DNA from: Marinimicrobium sp038419845
GTDB lineage: Bacteria > Pseudomonadota > Gammaproteobacteria > Pseudomonadales > Cellvibrionaceae
Direction: 5' to 3'
Assembly: GCF_038419845.1 (NCBI RefSeq)
Contig: NZ_JBCAQT010000014.1
Span: forward strand, 1-64,000
Length of the DNA stretch: 64,000 nucleotides
Positions 53,626 through 63,467 of the stretch are shown here, piece after piece. The notes below the pieces were generated by a model, which saw only the letters and a program-made list of their open reading frames with translations, made no database searches and was not told where the DNA came from. Position numbers and translations under genes: made by a program. How positions within the stretch are numbered: the first letter of the stretch is position 1; the number at the start of each line of letters is the position of its first letter.

Positions 53626-54039
53626 CTACGGCTCTTCGTCCATGTTCATTTTACGCTGGAAGCGGTGAATCTGCCGACGCTCTTTCTTGTTGGGCTTGTG
53701 ATCGCTGATCAACTGTCCCGCCAGACCGCCGGCCTTGCGCTGGGCGGCGCGTTCCTCGCGCCTGGCCAGGCTTTCGGGCGTCTCTTCGTACAGCAGCGCG
53801 GCCTCGGGGGCGCCCCGGCGCTGATCGGACAGGGCGATCACCTCCACCGTTTTGTCGTCAAAGCCCTGGCGAATGGTCAGCACCAGCCCCGTGGTGATGT
53901 CTTTGCTGGGCTTCACCCGCTGCCCGTCGCAATGGACCTTGCCGCCTTCCACGGCCTTTTTGGCCAGACTGCGGGTTTTGAAAAAGCGCGCGGCCCAGAG
54001 CCACTTGTCGATGCGGACTTTGCTCAGGGTGTTGCTCAT
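53626..54039 (-). CDS. hslR: Ribosome-associated heat-shock protein Hsp15
   Basis: Hsp15 binds free 50S subunits carrying nascent chains and helps recycle them. The 137-residue protein has an S4 RNA-binding domain (RIDKWLWAARFFKTRSLAKKAVEGGKVHCDGQRVKPS) and a basic C-terminal tail (KPNKKERRQIHRFQRKMN). Its start overlaps the yrfG stop by four bases, so the two genes are translationally coupled. Confidence 0.95.
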   Translation of the reverse strand: MSNTLSKVRIDKWLWAARFFKTRSLAKKAVEGGKVHCDGQRVKPSKDITTGLVLTIRQGFDDKTVEVIALSDQRRGAPEAALLYEETPESLARREERAAQRKAGGLAGQLISDHKPNKKERRQIHRFQRKMNMDEEP

Positions 54040-54704
54040 AACAGTTCGGACAGCTGCGGCGGCGTTATTTCGTCAAAATGATGGATGGCCGGGTAATTCT
54101 CCACCAGCCGCTCGATCTGACTGTCCGGCTGATGAATGCACAGCAGATGGCGGATGCCGTACTGGCGCGCGGACTCGAGTACCCGCGGGGTATCGTCCAC
54201 AAACAGGGTGCGTTCCGGGTCGAAAGCCTCGCGCTCCTGCAGGCGGTGCCAGAAGGCCTGGGCCTCCTTGGGCTCGCGCAGCTCGTGCGAGGAGACGATC
54301 CCGTCCAGCCAGCGATCGATGGCGGTCTCTTCCAGTTTGAGACTGATGCTCTGCGGATGCGCATTGGTCACCAGCAGACGCCGCTTGCCGTGCTCCTGCA
54401 GGCGGGTCAGAAAGGTTTCCACGTGCGGGCGGATCCGGATCTTGTGCCGGATCTCCTCTTTCAGGCCCCGGATATCCACCGACAGTGAGCGCGACCAGTG
54501 ATCCAGGCAGTACCATTCCAGCGTGCCCTGACGCGCTTCGATCTGCGCCATGAGCGTCTTCGTCGCGGCGGCCTGATCCAGGTTGTGGATTTCGGCGTAG
54601 CGCTTGGGGAGGTGGTCGAGCCAAAAATAGGTGTCGAAATGGAGGTCCAACAAGGTACCATCCATATCGAGCAGTACGGTATCGATTTCTTGCCAATTGA
54701 TCAT
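54036..54704 (-). CDS. yrfG: GMP/IMP nucleotidase, HAD family (YrfG)
   Basis: This 222-residue HAD hydrolase is expected to dephosphorylate GMP and IMP. HAD motif I is VLLDMDGTLLD, motif II is LLVTNAH and the DDTPRVLESA segment supplies motif IV. The cap-region sequence DTYFWLDHLPKRYAEIH is conserved in YrfG. It lies in the nudE/yrfG/hslR/hslO block found in many gammaproteobacteria and is divergent from nudE by 39 bases. Confidence 0.93.
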   Translation of the reverse strand: MINWQEIDTVLLDMDGTLLDLHFDTYFWLDHLPKRYAEIHNLDQAAATKTLMAQIEARQGTLEWYCLDHWSRSLSVDIRGLKEEIRHKIRIRPHVETFLTRLQEHGKRRLLVTNAHPQSISLKLEETAIDRWLDGIVSSHELREPKEAQAFWHRLQEREAFDPERTLFVDDTPRVLESARQYGIRHLLCIHQPDSQIERLVENYPAIHHFDEITPPQLSELL

Positions 54705-54743
54705 GCGCCGTGCACAGCCTTACATCGGGAGAACAGAGACAGT

Positions 54744-55292
54744 ATGCCCAGAAAACCGGAGATATTAAAGCGTCACACGGTCGCGCGCAGCCGACTGTTC
54801 CGCGCCGACGAGCTGCATCTGCGCTTCAGCAATGGCGAGGAGCGGATCTACGAAAAGCTGTGCGGCGGCGGACCCGGCGCGGTATTGATCGTTCCGGTGC
54901 TGGATGACAACCGGGTGGTGATGATCCGCGAATACGCCGCCGGCATCCACGACTACCACCTGGCGCTGCCCAAGGGCGCCGTGGACAAGGGCGAAACCCC
55001 GCTGGAAGCGGCCAACCGGGAGCTGAAGGAAGAAGCCGGCTATGGCGCCCGGGACCTGCGCCTGCTCAAGCGCCTGACCCTGTCCCCCGCCTATATGGAG
55101 CAGGGTATCAACGTAGTGCTGGCGCGTGATCTCTACCCGGAACAACTGGTTGGCGACGAACCCGAACCCATTGAGGTGGTTACCGTTGATTTTGACGACC
55201 TGCTCGCCCTCTCCATGCGGGAAGAGGTGAGCGAAGGCCGCACCGTGGCCGCCCTGTTCCTGGCCAAGGCCTGGCTGGCGCAGAACGGTTAG
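54744..55292 (+). CDS. nudE: ADP-compound hydrolase NudE (Nudix)
   Basis: NudE hydrolyses ADP-ribose, NADH and Ap3A-type dinucleotides. The start at 54744 (MPRKPEILKRHTVARSRLF) gives 182 residues, as in E. coli NudE. The Nudix box reads GAVDKGETPLEAANRELKEE followed by AGYG. The upstream open frame antisense to yrfG is not part of the gene. Confidence 0.95.
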   Translation: MPRKPEILKRHTVARSRLFRADELHLRFSNGEERIYEKLCGGGPGAVLIVPVLDDNRVVMIREYAAGIHDYHLALPKGAVDKGETPLEAANRELKEEAGYGARDLRLLKRLTLSPAYMEQGINVVLARDLYPEQLVGDEPEPIEVVTVDFDDLLALSMREEVSEGRTVAALFLAKAWLAQNG

Positions 55293-55455
55293 GGGGTTCA
55301 GAGGCGCTCGACGCAGCCCCCAGGCCGCGCCCGGCGTGCTTATACACATAGCGGCCAAGGTTGGGCAAAACCGGGAACAAAACGGTCTATCAGGGCACAG
55401 TTTTATCGCCGCCACTGAGCTATGCTGTTTGAGAAACAACACAAGGAGTCCAGAC

Positions 55456-55677
55456 ATGCATACTACTGTGCACAGACAACAGCACGCTTTCAGCGCCAAC
55501 CTCAGAGGCACCGAGCAACTGCGAGAGAAGCTCGTGGGCGAAATCACCCGTTTCGAACGGCAACTGGACGCCCTCAAGGGCAGCGACGAGCCGGTCGACT
55601 TCAGTATGCTGCAGACCTACAAGGAGTTGATCCACTCACGCCGCGAAATGCTGCAGCAGTTACCCCCCTCGTTCTAG
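55456..55677 (+). CDS. Small hypothetical protein, 73 residues
   Basis: AAGGAG seven bases before the ATG supports the start. The protein is hydrophilic and predicted helical, with a heptad-like stretch TEQLREKLVGEITRFERQLD, and ends LLQQLPPSF-like MLQQLPPSF. No family is recognised. It is convergent with the GH10 gene eight bases away, and its good ribosome-binding site makes it likely real. Confidence 0.65.
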   Translation: MHTTVHRQQHAFSANLRGTEQLREKLVGEITRFERQLDALKGSDEPVDFSMLQTYKELIHSRREMLQQLPPSF

Positions 55678-55685
55678 AACGACTC

Positions 55686-57641
55686 TTATTCCGACAGTTC
55701 CACGCTGATGGTTTCGGAGCCCTCGGGCACAAGCTCAAACGCCTGAACGGTCTCCTCGCCATCCAGCGTCACCGTGACTTCATAGGAGCCGTAAAACCCG
55801 CGCCCACTGAACCGACCCTCGGCATCGGTGGTGCCGCTGAACTCACTCCACCATTCGTCGTAAATGGTGTCTCTCCAGGCCCGGGCGTTGGGCTTTTCCC
55901 GCCAGTCTTCGGTGTACATGGCCGCATCCGGATTCCAGTGGGCGCCGGCCCAGAAGCCCCACTTCTGCACCCCCACCGTGGCCGGATGGCTGAACACGAT
56001 AGTGAGAAAGTCCCGGGTGTAGTCCGCCTGCAGAGCCTCGTCGGTGGTGTTGACATCAAATTCGGTGACGCGGATATCCAGCGCCTCGAACTCGCTGTGA
56101 AACCGCTCCAGAATATCGTAGACCCGGGCAATGGCCGTGGGTGAACTGCCAAAGTGCCCCTGCATGCCGATACCATTGAGCGGCGCATTGTTTTCCAGCA
56201 GGTAACGGATGGTCTGCTCGTAGTGGTCCTGATGCGCCGTGTCGCGCCCGCCACCGGAGAGAATCGAATAGTCGTTGATGTACAACCGGTGCTCGTCCAG
56301 GTTCATGCGCGCCCGCTCGAACCAGTCCACCATCACCTCATCACCAAAGGCGTCCATCAGGTAGTGGTTGTCATAGGGCTCGTTGAGCACATCCCACTCG
56401 TCGAGCACATGCATGGTGGCGGTGGCGATATCATCGATATGATCGAGCACTTCCTGCTCGGCCTGCGGATCGGCATTCCCGGGCTCACCCTCCGGCAAAT
56501 ACGGCTGCATGAACTCGGGCAGATTGCGTTTCGAGGGCCAGACCATGACATGACCGCGGGTGTAGAGGCCGTGGTCCTTGAGCCACTGCAGGCCCGCGAT
56601 GGTATCGGTCTGGTTGAAATTCTCGCCCCATTCCCCGATCCAGGGAGCCCACTTGAGGTCGTTCTCCGGGCCGCTCTGATTGAAAAGCTCCAACACGGTC
56701 TCGCGGTAGCGCTCACTGTCGGGACTGTCACCCGTGAGCAGATTTCCCACCGTCACGGATCCGAAGTGGTAGGCATGGTCGGTCATGGCCACGCTGAGCT
56801 CGGCGCCGGCCACCGGCTCACCCTGACCATCCACCACCTGCAAGGTAAAATCCCCCTTGCGGTGCTGCTCTATACGCTCGGCGGCTGCCTCGCGCCAGTC
56901 GGCATTGGCCTCCCGCCCCACATAGCTGAGCTCGGTTCTGGGCAGATCCTCCAGGGCCACAGAGGTGCCGTAGTTCCAGACCTCCACGCCGCCGACGTCG
57001 AATACCTGCGCCCGATCGCCGGCCCCGAAGCCGACTTTCACCATCAGCTCGCCGGCCGACTCACTCCCCGACATCTGCACCGGAATATAGTATTCCTCCC
57101 AGTCCCCGGTACTGGAGAGTGCCCGCTCGGCGTACTTGGTGTAATCGGGCGCCGGCCCCTCGATGAAGAAGGTCGCAAAACCGGCGCCGGTCTCTTCGGT
57201 GTTTTCCACCGAGCGGAAATACAGACGGACCAACAGGACATCACCGGAGGCCACATCGACGTTCACCGGATACTGCACCTGGCCATTCCAGAAGGCGCCG
57301 GAGGGGTTGGTGACATTGACCCGCACCGCCTGGTCGAAGCGCTCGTGATCAGCCTCGACCGTGTCCGCCGAGCCCACCGGGCCGTCATTGTCACCGGCGT
57401 AGAGGTTGAAGTCCGTCGCCGGGCGGGGCGTAATCACCGAAACACCGCCGGGAGGCACTTCGGAATCCGGGTCGGGCTCCGGTTCAGGTTCAGGTTCCGG
57501 CTCGGGCTCGGGCTCGGGCTCGGGCGTAGTATCGGGCGGCGTACCGCCACCACTACTGCCACTGCAGGCGGCAAGCCCGGTGGCCCCCACCAACAGGATG
57601 GTGAACATCAGTACTGACCGGATCAGGCGGTGCAGGGTCAT
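55686..57641 (-). CDS. Lipoprotein endo-beta-1,4-xylanase (GH10) with N-terminal carbohydrate-binding domain
   Basis: GAGGAG before ATG 57641 sets the start (651 residues). A lipobox LAAC (Cys 26) and a Pro-Glu repeat linker (about 38-57) precede a CBM4/9-like jelly roll (about 65-210). The GH10 barrel (about 245-600) has the acid/base Glu in WDVLNEPYDNH and the nucleophile in IRVTEFDVNT. A ~50-residue C-terminal beta segment follows. The domain before the barrel (DFTLQVVDGQGEPVAGAELSV) is usual in this GH10 group. The gene is isolated from other xylan genes in the window. Confidence 0.94.
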   Translation of the reverse strand: MTLHRLIRSVLMFTILLVGATGLAACSGSSGGGTPPDTTPEPEPEPEPEPEPEPEPDPDSEVPPGGVSVITPRPATDFNLYAGDNDGPVGSADTVEADHERFDQAVRVNVTNPSGAFWNGQVQYPVNVDVASGDVLLVRLYFRSVENTEETGAGFATFFIEGPAPDYTKYAERALSSTGDWEEYYIPVQMSGSESAGELMVKVGFGAGDRAQVFDVGGVEVWNYGTSVALEDLPRTELSYVGREANADWREAAAERIEQHRKGDFTLQVVDGQGEPVAGAELSVAMTDHAYHFGSVTVGNLLTGDSPDSERYRETVLELFNQSGPENDLKWAPWIGEWGENFNQTDTIAGLQWLKDHGLYTRGHVMVWPSKRNLPEFMQPYLPEGEPGNADPQAEQEVLDHIDDIATATMHVLDEWDVLNEPYDNHYLMDAFGDEVMVDWFERARMNLDEHRLYINDYSILSGGGRDTAHQDHYEQTIRYLLENNAPLNGIGMQGHFGSSPTAIARVYDILERFHSEFEALDIRVTEFDVNTTDEALQADYTRDFLTIVFSHPATVGVQKWGFWAGAHWNPDAAMYTEDWREKPNARAWRDTIYDEWWSEFSGTTDAEGRFSGRGFYGSYEVTVTLDGEETVQAFELVPEGSETISVELSE

Positions 57642-57823
57642 GGGGAGCTCCTCGGGAGTCGTTATTGTCTTATGGACCACACCGGATCAGCGTAGCGCCC
57701 TCTGAGTGCAATTGCCAGCGCCAAACACCGCATGCACGGCGATCGTCGCCGATAGTGGTGTATAGTACGGGCCGACTTCGTAGCGCCGACAGCAAAGACA
57801 ACATTTAGGGAAGAGGAGGCCGT

Positions 57824-59398
57824 ATGCGGCTGACCATCAAAGCGATAACAATAATGTGCGCCTTTGCCGGCGCGCCCTTCGCCTTCTCCGCCCAGAGTGG
57901 AGAGGGTGAGGCGCATAGAGAAGACACCGACCCGCTGATCGACATGGATCAGCCCGTGGTGGCCACCGTCGGAGAGGTGGAGTTTCGCGAGTGCCTCCTC
58001 GAGGCTGAAGGCCGGGACCGTACCCTGCAGTGCGCCTGGTTTGAAGTGCCCGAGGACTACTCATTACCCGAGTCATCATCCGGGTCAGCGTCCGGGGACG
58101 CCAACACCATCAAACTGTTTATCGCCCGCCGACCGGCGCGCAAGCCCAAGGCCCCGCTCGAGCCCATGCTGTTTCTAGCCGGCGGTCCCGGGCAAAGCGC
58201 CAGCGAAAGCTATCTGCATATGGATCGGGTTTTCTCCGATCTGGCCAAGGAGCGCGATTTCTACCTGATCGACCAGCGCGGTACCGGCCACTCCAACTTC
58301 CTCGGCTGCGGCGATGCCGTGGACAGCGATGCGCTCCTGCTCAGCGAACAATCACCCGAACAGACCCGCGCCATGGCCACCGCCTGTCTGGAGCAGTTGC
58401 CCGGTGACCCGCGCTTTTACACCACCAGCGTCGCCATCCGCGATTTTGAGCGCATTCGCAAAGCGCTGGGGAAAAAACACTGGAATCTTTTTGGCGCCTC
58501 CTACGGCACACGCGTCGCCCTGCACTATATGCGGCGTCACCCGGAAGCGGTGCGCACCGCCACCCTGGACTCAGTGGTGCCACCCAGTCTCGCACTGGGC
58601 CCGGACATCGCCTTTCTCAGCCAGCGGGTACTGAACGACATGTACCAGCGCTGCGAGGAGGACAGCGAATGCCGGACACGTTTCCCCCAGCTTCGCCGCG
58701 ACGTCGAGGCGCTGTTCGCGCGACTGGAGGAAGGCCCCATCGAGGTGGAGGCCGAAAGCTTCCGCACCGGACAGCAAAAAACGCTCACCTTCACCCGCAC
58801 CCACCTGGAAGCGCTGGTGCGCATGTACCTGTACAACACCCGCTCGCTGGCGCTGCTGCCGCCCATGCTGCATGAAGCCGCCGCCAACGGGAACTTTGCG
58901 CCCATCGCCCGGGCGGCCACCGCCTCCGCCGAAGCCATGGAAGACATGCTCGCCCCCGGCATGCACAACGCCGTACTCTGCACCGAAGATGCGCCCTTCT
59001 ACGACAAGGATTCCGCCCGGGAGGAGCGCAACCGGGACACCTACATGGGCACCGAGTTTCTGGCGAACATACGCCACATCTGTGAGCTCTGGCCGCGCGG
59101 CGTGATGGATGAGGACTTCAAGGAACCGCTCAACTCCGACGTCCCCACCCTGCTGCTCTCGGGCGAACGCGACCCCATCACGCCCCCCGAGTACGCCGAG
59201 CAGGTGGCCGAATCGCTCAGCCGGGGCCGGCACCTGGAGCTTGAGGGCCAGGGCCACTTTGTCAGTGTCGAGGGCTGCGCGCCGCAGCTGATTGAAACTT
59301 TCGTCAGCACCGCCAGCCCCGAAGGGCTGCCAACCGCCTGTCTGGATCGGCTCGATGCGGCGCCCCTGTTCATCAACTTCAACGGTCCCACGCCCTGA
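57824..59398 (+). CDS. Secreted alpha/beta hydrolase, S33 tripeptidyl/prolyl aminopeptidase-like
   Basis: The 524-residue protein starts with a signal peptide (cleavage near FAFSA-QS) and GAGGAGG precedes the ATG. The oxyanion motif is LFLAGGPGQSASESY, the nucleophile Ser is in NLFGASYGTRVALHYMRRHP and the TAP-like C-terminal domain holds Asp (LLLSGERDPITPPEYA) and His (GQGHFVSVEGC). Several Cys suggest disulfides. Members cleave N-terminal residues or short peptides in the periplasm; the substrate is unknown. It lies 25 bases upstream of natA-like and may be co-transcribed with the ABC genes. Confidence 0.9.
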   Translation: MRLTIKAITIMCAFAGAPFAFSAQSGEGEAHREDTDPLIDMDQPVVATVGEVEFRECLLEAEGRDRTLQCAWFEVPEDYSLPESSSGSASGDANTIKLFIARRPARKPKAPLEPMLFLAGGPGQSASESYLHMDRVFSDLAKERDFYLIDQRGTGHSNFLGCGDAVDSDALLLSEQSPEQTRAMATACLEQLPGDPRFYTTSVAIRDFERIRKALGKKHWNLFGASYGTRVALHYMRRHPEAVRTATLDSVVPPSLALGPDIAFLSQRVLNDMYQRCEEDSECRTRFPQLRRDVEALFARLEEGPIEVEAESFRTGQQKTLTFTRTHLEALVRMYLYNTRSLALLPPMLHEAAANGNFAPIARAATASAEAMEDMLAPGMHNAVLCTEDAPFYDKDSAREERNRDTYMGTEFLANIRHICELWPRGVMDEDFKEPLNSDVPTLLLSGERDPITPPEYAEQVAESLSRGRHLELEGQGHFVSVEGCAPQLIETFVSTASPEGLPTACLDRLDAAPLFINFNGPTP

Positions 59399-59423
59399 CG
59401 GCCCGAGGCAAGGAGAATCCCCC

Positions 59424-60176
59424 ATGATCAAGGCAACGAATCTGGCCAAGTCATTCCCCCGAAAAGGGCGCCGCAAGGAACAGATCGTGGCGGTGAGCGA
59501 CGTCACCCTGACCGCTGAAGACGGCAAAATCACCGGCCTGCTGGGCCCCAATGGCGCCGGCAAGTCCACCACCCTGAGAATGCTCACCGGGCTGCTGGCA
59601 CCCGATGCCGGCAGCGGGGAAGTCGACGGCTGGGACATCCGCAAAGACAAACTCAAAGTGCGCGAGAGCATCGGCTATCTGCCCCACAATGCCGGCATCT
59701 ACCCGCGTCTGACGGCCCGAGAAAACATCCGTTACTTTGCCCGGCTCTCGGGAATGGAAAAGTCACTGACCGAGCGGCGTGTGGACGAGCTGATTGAACA
59801 GCTGGCCATGGAAGACTTTGCCGAGCGGCGTGCCGAGGGATTCTCCCAGGGCCAGAAAACCAAAGTGGGTCTGGCCCGGGCGCTGATCCACAACCCGAAA
59901 ACATTGGTCCTGGACGAACCCACCAACGGCCTGGATGTGATGGCCACCCGCAAGTTGCGCAAAATCCTGCGTGCGCTGCGCGACGAGGGGCACTGTGTGT
60001 TTGTCTCCAGCCACATCATGCCGGACGTCACCCTGCTGTGCGACCACGTGGCGATCATCAGTGAGGGTCGGGTCATCGTGGAAAACAGCGTGACCAACAT
60101 ACTCGAGCAGACCGGCCAGACGGATTTTGAAGACGCCTTTGTCGTGGCCATCGGCGAGTCACTGGAGGACGTGTGA
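59424..60176 (+). CDS. ABC transporter ATP-binding protein (NatA-like)
   Basis: AAGGAG precedes ATG 59424; the protein has 250 residues. Walker A is GPNGAGKST, the signature motif is FSQGQKTKVGLARAL (FSQGQ in place of LSGGQ), Walker B is TLVLDEPTNGLD and the switch His is in VFVSSHIM. It is most like NatA and related export or drug/Na+ extrusion ATPases, and pairs with the permease gene that follows with a one-base overlap. Confidence 0.93.
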   Translation: MIKATNLAKSFPRKGRRKEQIVAVSDVTLTAEDGKITGLLGPNGAGKSTTLRMLTGLLAPDAGSGEVDGWDIRKDKLKVRESIGYLPHNAGIYPRLTARENIRYFARLSGMEKSLTERRVDELIEQLAMEDFAERRAEGFSQGQKTKVGLARALIHNPKTLVLDEPTNGLDVMATRKLRKILRALRDEGHCVFVSSHIMPDVTLLCDHVAIISEGRVIVENSVTNILEQTGQTDFEDAFVVAIGESLEDV

Positions 60177-61348
60177 TGAGAAAAATTCTGATCATTGCCC
60201 AGAAGGAAATCATCGACAACCTGCGCGACAAGCGTTCGGTCTTTTTCGCGCTGGTCTACGGCGCGGTACTGATGCCGGCACTGATGTTCGGGCCGCTGAT
60301 TTACGCCACCCAGGAGCAGTTCTCCCAGGGCCCCGAAACACCGGTGACCATTCATGTGGAGGGTGAAGAGCGGGCGCCCAACCTGATCAACCATCTGCAC
60401 CGCAACAATATCGATGCGGAAACCGCGCCGGAGAATTATCGCGAGCAACTCATGGACGGCGAACTCGAGCTGGTCATGGAGATCGCCGAAACCTACGGCG
60501 AGAACTTCACCGGGGGTCGCCCGGCGCGGGTCACCCTGCACTACAATCGCGAAGAGGGCGAATCACAGAATCTGTACTGGCGCGTGCGCGGTCAGCTGGA
60601 TGGCTACAGCCAGACACTCGCCGCCCAGCGCATGGCCATTCGCGGTTTCGACCAGGGCGTACTGCAACCACTGGACATTGTCGAAAGCGAGCTGTCCAAA
60701 GAGGACATGGGCGCGGGCATCATCGGCAACCTGCTGATGTTCCTGGTGGTGTTGTCCATGACCATGGGCGGCTTTTACCTGGCCATCGACACCACCGCCG
60801 GCGAGCGCGAGCGACTGTCGCTTGAACCGCTGCTGAGCCTGCCGATCACCCGCTTTCAGGTTACACTGGGCAAGTACCTGGCGATCCTGGCGTTCGTCGG
60901 GGTGGCCTTTGTGACGCCGGTGATCAGCGCCTCCATTCTGATTCAGTTCATCCCCGAGCAATTTTTTGGCAGCGCCAATTCTCCCAGCACGTTCACCCTC
61001 GTCAAAGTCCTGATCCTCAACGCCCCTCTGTGCCTGTTGATCAGCGGCTTTTTGATGGCGATCGCCGCCTACGCCAAGAGTATCAAGGAGGCCCAGACCC
61101 AGCTCGGAATGGCCATGCTGCTGCCCATGGTGCCTTTTTTTGTCACGCAGTTCATGGATGTGTCACTGGACGAAACCACCCGCCTGATTCCGGTCCTCAG
61201 CCAGTACCTGTTCACCAACGAACTGATCATGGATCCCGGCTTTGCCCTGTCCAACGCCCTGCCCGGGACCCTGGCCAGCCTGGTCGCGGCCGCCGGCTTT
61301 TTCATGATCGCGGTATCGCTGTACCGCAAGGACAGCATTCTGGGTTGA
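60176..61348 (+). CDS. ABC-2 type export permease (NatB-like)
   Basis: ATG 60176 overlaps the ATPase stop and has GGAGG upstream. The 390 residues show an N-terminal membrane helix (about 20-45), a ~130-residue external domain and six C-terminal helices, with the ABC-2/NatB features TMGGFYLAIDTTAGERERLSLEPLL and SLPITRFQVTLGKYLA. With the ATPase it should export a substrate that cannot be read from sequence; sodium extrusion is one option for NatAB-type pairs. Confidence 0.92.
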   Translation: MRKILIIAQKEIIDNLRDKRSVFFALVYGAVLMPALMFGPLIYATQEQFSQGPETPVTIHVEGEERAPNLINHLHRNNIDAETAPENYREQLMDGELELVMEIAETYGENFTGGRPARVTLHYNREEGESQNLYWRVRGQLDGYSQTLAAQRMAIRGFDQGVLQPLDIVESELSKEDMGAGIIGNLLMFLVVLSMTMGGFYLAIDTTAGERERLSLEPLLSLPITRFQVTLGKYLAILAFVGVAFVTPVISASILIQFIPEQFFGSANSPSTFTLVKVLILNAPLCLLISGFLMAIAAYAKSIKEAQTQLGMAMLLPMVPFFVTQFMDVSLDETTRLIPVLSQYLFTNELIMDPGFALSNALPGTLASLVAAAGFFMIAVSLYRKDSILG

Positions 61349-61516
61349 CCCCGGATTGAAAAGGAGTTGGACGACGCGGGGGAAACACCGGGACTCAAGT
61401 ATTGGGCGTGCCCGCCGACAACCTCAACAATGATCCAGACGCCACTTCCGATAGTATCAGAGTGGACGCTAAACATTGACCGGTTGATTTGAGATCCGCC
61501 GCCCAAGGCCCCCACT

Positions 61517-63244
61517 ATGATGCAAATGCTTTCTCGCTGGCTCTTGCCATCCCGAGCCGCGCAGGCACTGGAGAACTCACCGCTGGCGGTGCTGACCGTC
61601 GACCAGAACAATCAGGTAATATATTTCAATGCGGCGGCCGAGCGCCTCTGGGGGCACACAAAAGCCAGCGTTCTGGGCCAGCCACCGTCAAAACTGCTGC
61701 CTGCCAGCGCGCTGAGCCAACGCTCGGCCGCCACCGATGAAGCCACCTCCGAATATCAACTGAGCTGTGCTGATGGTCGCCGTTTCTGGGCCCAACTGGA
61801 CGTCTCCCACGTCAAAGTGGGCCGAGCGACTCACCAGACGGTATTCGTCCGTGACGTGACCAGTGTGCGGTACGCCCGGGAGATGATGAATCAGACCCTG
61901 GAGCAGGCCATGGATGCCGTTGTGTCGATTGATGAGCACAACAATGTGACCTTCTTCAACAAGGCCGCCGAAGCCGTATGGGGTTACGACCGCTCGGAAG
62001 TACTGGGCCACAACGTCAAGATGCTGGTACCCCACGGCATGCAGCACCAGCACGATGGTTTCGTCAACCGAAACCGCCAGACCGGACAGAACCGGATTGT
62101 CGGCAGCTACAAAGAGCTCCCCGTGGAACGCAAAGACGGATCCAACCTTTGGGGGCAGGCGGCGATCAGCAAAATCGAATTCGATGGCCGTATCACCTAC
62201 ACCGCTTTCATCAAAGATGTCACCGAAGAGGTGGAGAAGCGGGAAAAAATGGAGATGCTCTCGCTCGTGGCCGACAAGGCCAACAGCGGCATCATCATCA
62301 CTGATGGTGATGGCAAAATCGAATACATCAACGCCGGCTTTGAAAAGCTGACCGGGTACAGCCTGGAGGAATCGCGGGGCAAGAAGCCCGGCCCCATGCT
62401 GCAGGGCGAAGGCACCGACCCGGCAACGGTCAAGAAGATTCGCGAGCACCTCGATCGCAAAGAACCCTTTTACACGGAGATTCTCAACTACCACAAGAAC
62501 GGAACCCCCTACTGGGTATCACTTTCAATCGCACCGGTCTTCGATGAGCGAGGTCAGGTGGAGCGTTTCATTTCGGTAGAAGCGGACATTACCCAGAGCA
62601 AACAGGAAACCGTGGATTTCACCCGACGCCTGAACACCATTGAACGCTCCATGGTGACCATGGAATTCGACCCAAATGGCCACTTTTTATCCGCCAACAA
62701 ACTGATCCAGGACAAGTATGGCAGTAAGGACACGGTCGCCCGGGTTGCGAAAGCCCTCTGGGAGCAACTCACGACCGAGAACCTCGGCAGCCTGCGCAGT
62801 ACCGGAGAGTTCAGCGGGCGCGATTCGGTGAATGTCCCCGGGCTGTCTCCGCTGGCACTGGACTATCAGATCGTGGCGCTGAAACAATTTTCGGGCGAGG
62901 TGCGTCAATACGTTCTGTTCGGCATCGACATTACCGATCGCCACCTGGCGCTGAGTGAAACCCAGCAGGCCATGGAGTCGGTACTGCAGGTCAGCAACCA
63001 GATCAGCGGTATCGTCTCAACCATCAATGCCATTGCCGACCAGACCAACCTGCTGGCATTGAATGCTGCAATTGAAGCCGCGCGCGCCGGCGAGGCGGGC
63101 CGGGGCTTTGCCGTGGTAGCCGATGAAGTGCGAACCCTGGCGAGCAAATCCAGCGCCTCCGCCGGCGAGATCGATAACCTGGTGGATGAAACCAACCAAC
63201 GGGTGGAGGCACTGGCCACGTCGCTGAACAAGATTGATGGCTAA
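61517..63244 (+). CDS. Soluble PAS-domain chemoreceptor with shortened MCP signalling domain
   Basis: The 575 residues lack membrane segments. At least three and probably four PAS domains occupy about residues 15-480 (starting near LENSPLAVLTVDQNNQVIYF, TLEQAMDAVVSIDEHNNVTFF, SGIIITDGDGKIEYINAGFE and a degenerate one after ERSMVTMEFDPNGHF). The end (about 490-575) carries the MCP hairpin tip ADQTNLLALNAAIEAARAGE and GRGFAVVADEVRTLA but stops about 35 residues later. This is a compact, soluble, Aer-like signaller that probably senses redox state or oxygen through PAS cofactors. Confidence 0.9.
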   Translation: MMQMLSRWLLPSRAAQALENSPLAVLTVDQNNQVIYFNAAAERLWGHTKASVLGQPPSKLLPASALSQRSAATDEATSEYQLSCADGRRFWAQLDVSHVKVGRATHQTVFVRDVTSVRYAREMMNQTLEQAMDAVVSIDEHNNVTFFNKAAEAVWGYDRSEVLGHNVKMLVPHGMQHQHDGFVNRNRQTGQNRIVGSYKELPVERKDGSNLWGQAAISKIEFDGRITYTAFIKDVTEEVEKREKMEMLSLVADKANSGIIITDGDGKIEYINAGFEKLTGYSLEESRGKKPGPMLQGEGTDPATVKKIREHLDRKEPFYTEILNYHKNGTPYWVSLSIAPVFDERGQVERFISVEADITQSKQETVDFTRRLNTIERSMVTMEFDPNGHFLSANKLIQDKYGSKDTVARVAKALWEQLTTENLGSLRSTGEFSGRDSVNVPGLSPLALDYQIVALKQFSGEVRQYVLFGIDITDRHLALSETQQAMESVLQVSNQISGIVSTINAIADQTNLLALNAAIEAARAGEAGRGFAVVADEVRTLASKSSASAGEIDNLVDETNQRVEALATSLNKIDG

Positions 63245-63467
63245 GCGCTCGCCCCCGGACGGGAGCCACCCGTCGCACCCCCGGGGGACCAGGCTGCTTG
63301 AATCATCAGTACAATACCGACCCGGCACAATAACAGTCGCCCAAATCATCAAGTCACACTTTTGTACTTCGAACTGATCTAAACTGTGTGAAAGGCAACA
63401 GACGAACCCAACGGCAGGCCTTTAGGATGAGGGACAACCTCATACTCTCAAGAGAAAGGAGACTACC

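Noticed and set aside
57470..57530. Tandem repeat near the GH10 start as a mobile or CRISPR repeat
   Set aside because: It encodes the in-frame Pro-Glu linker of the lipoprotein, a common feature of surface enzymes.
56154..57617. 487-codon open frame antisense to the GH10 xylanase
   Set aside because: Low-complexity translation of the Pro-Glu linker and GH10 coding strand; no family features.
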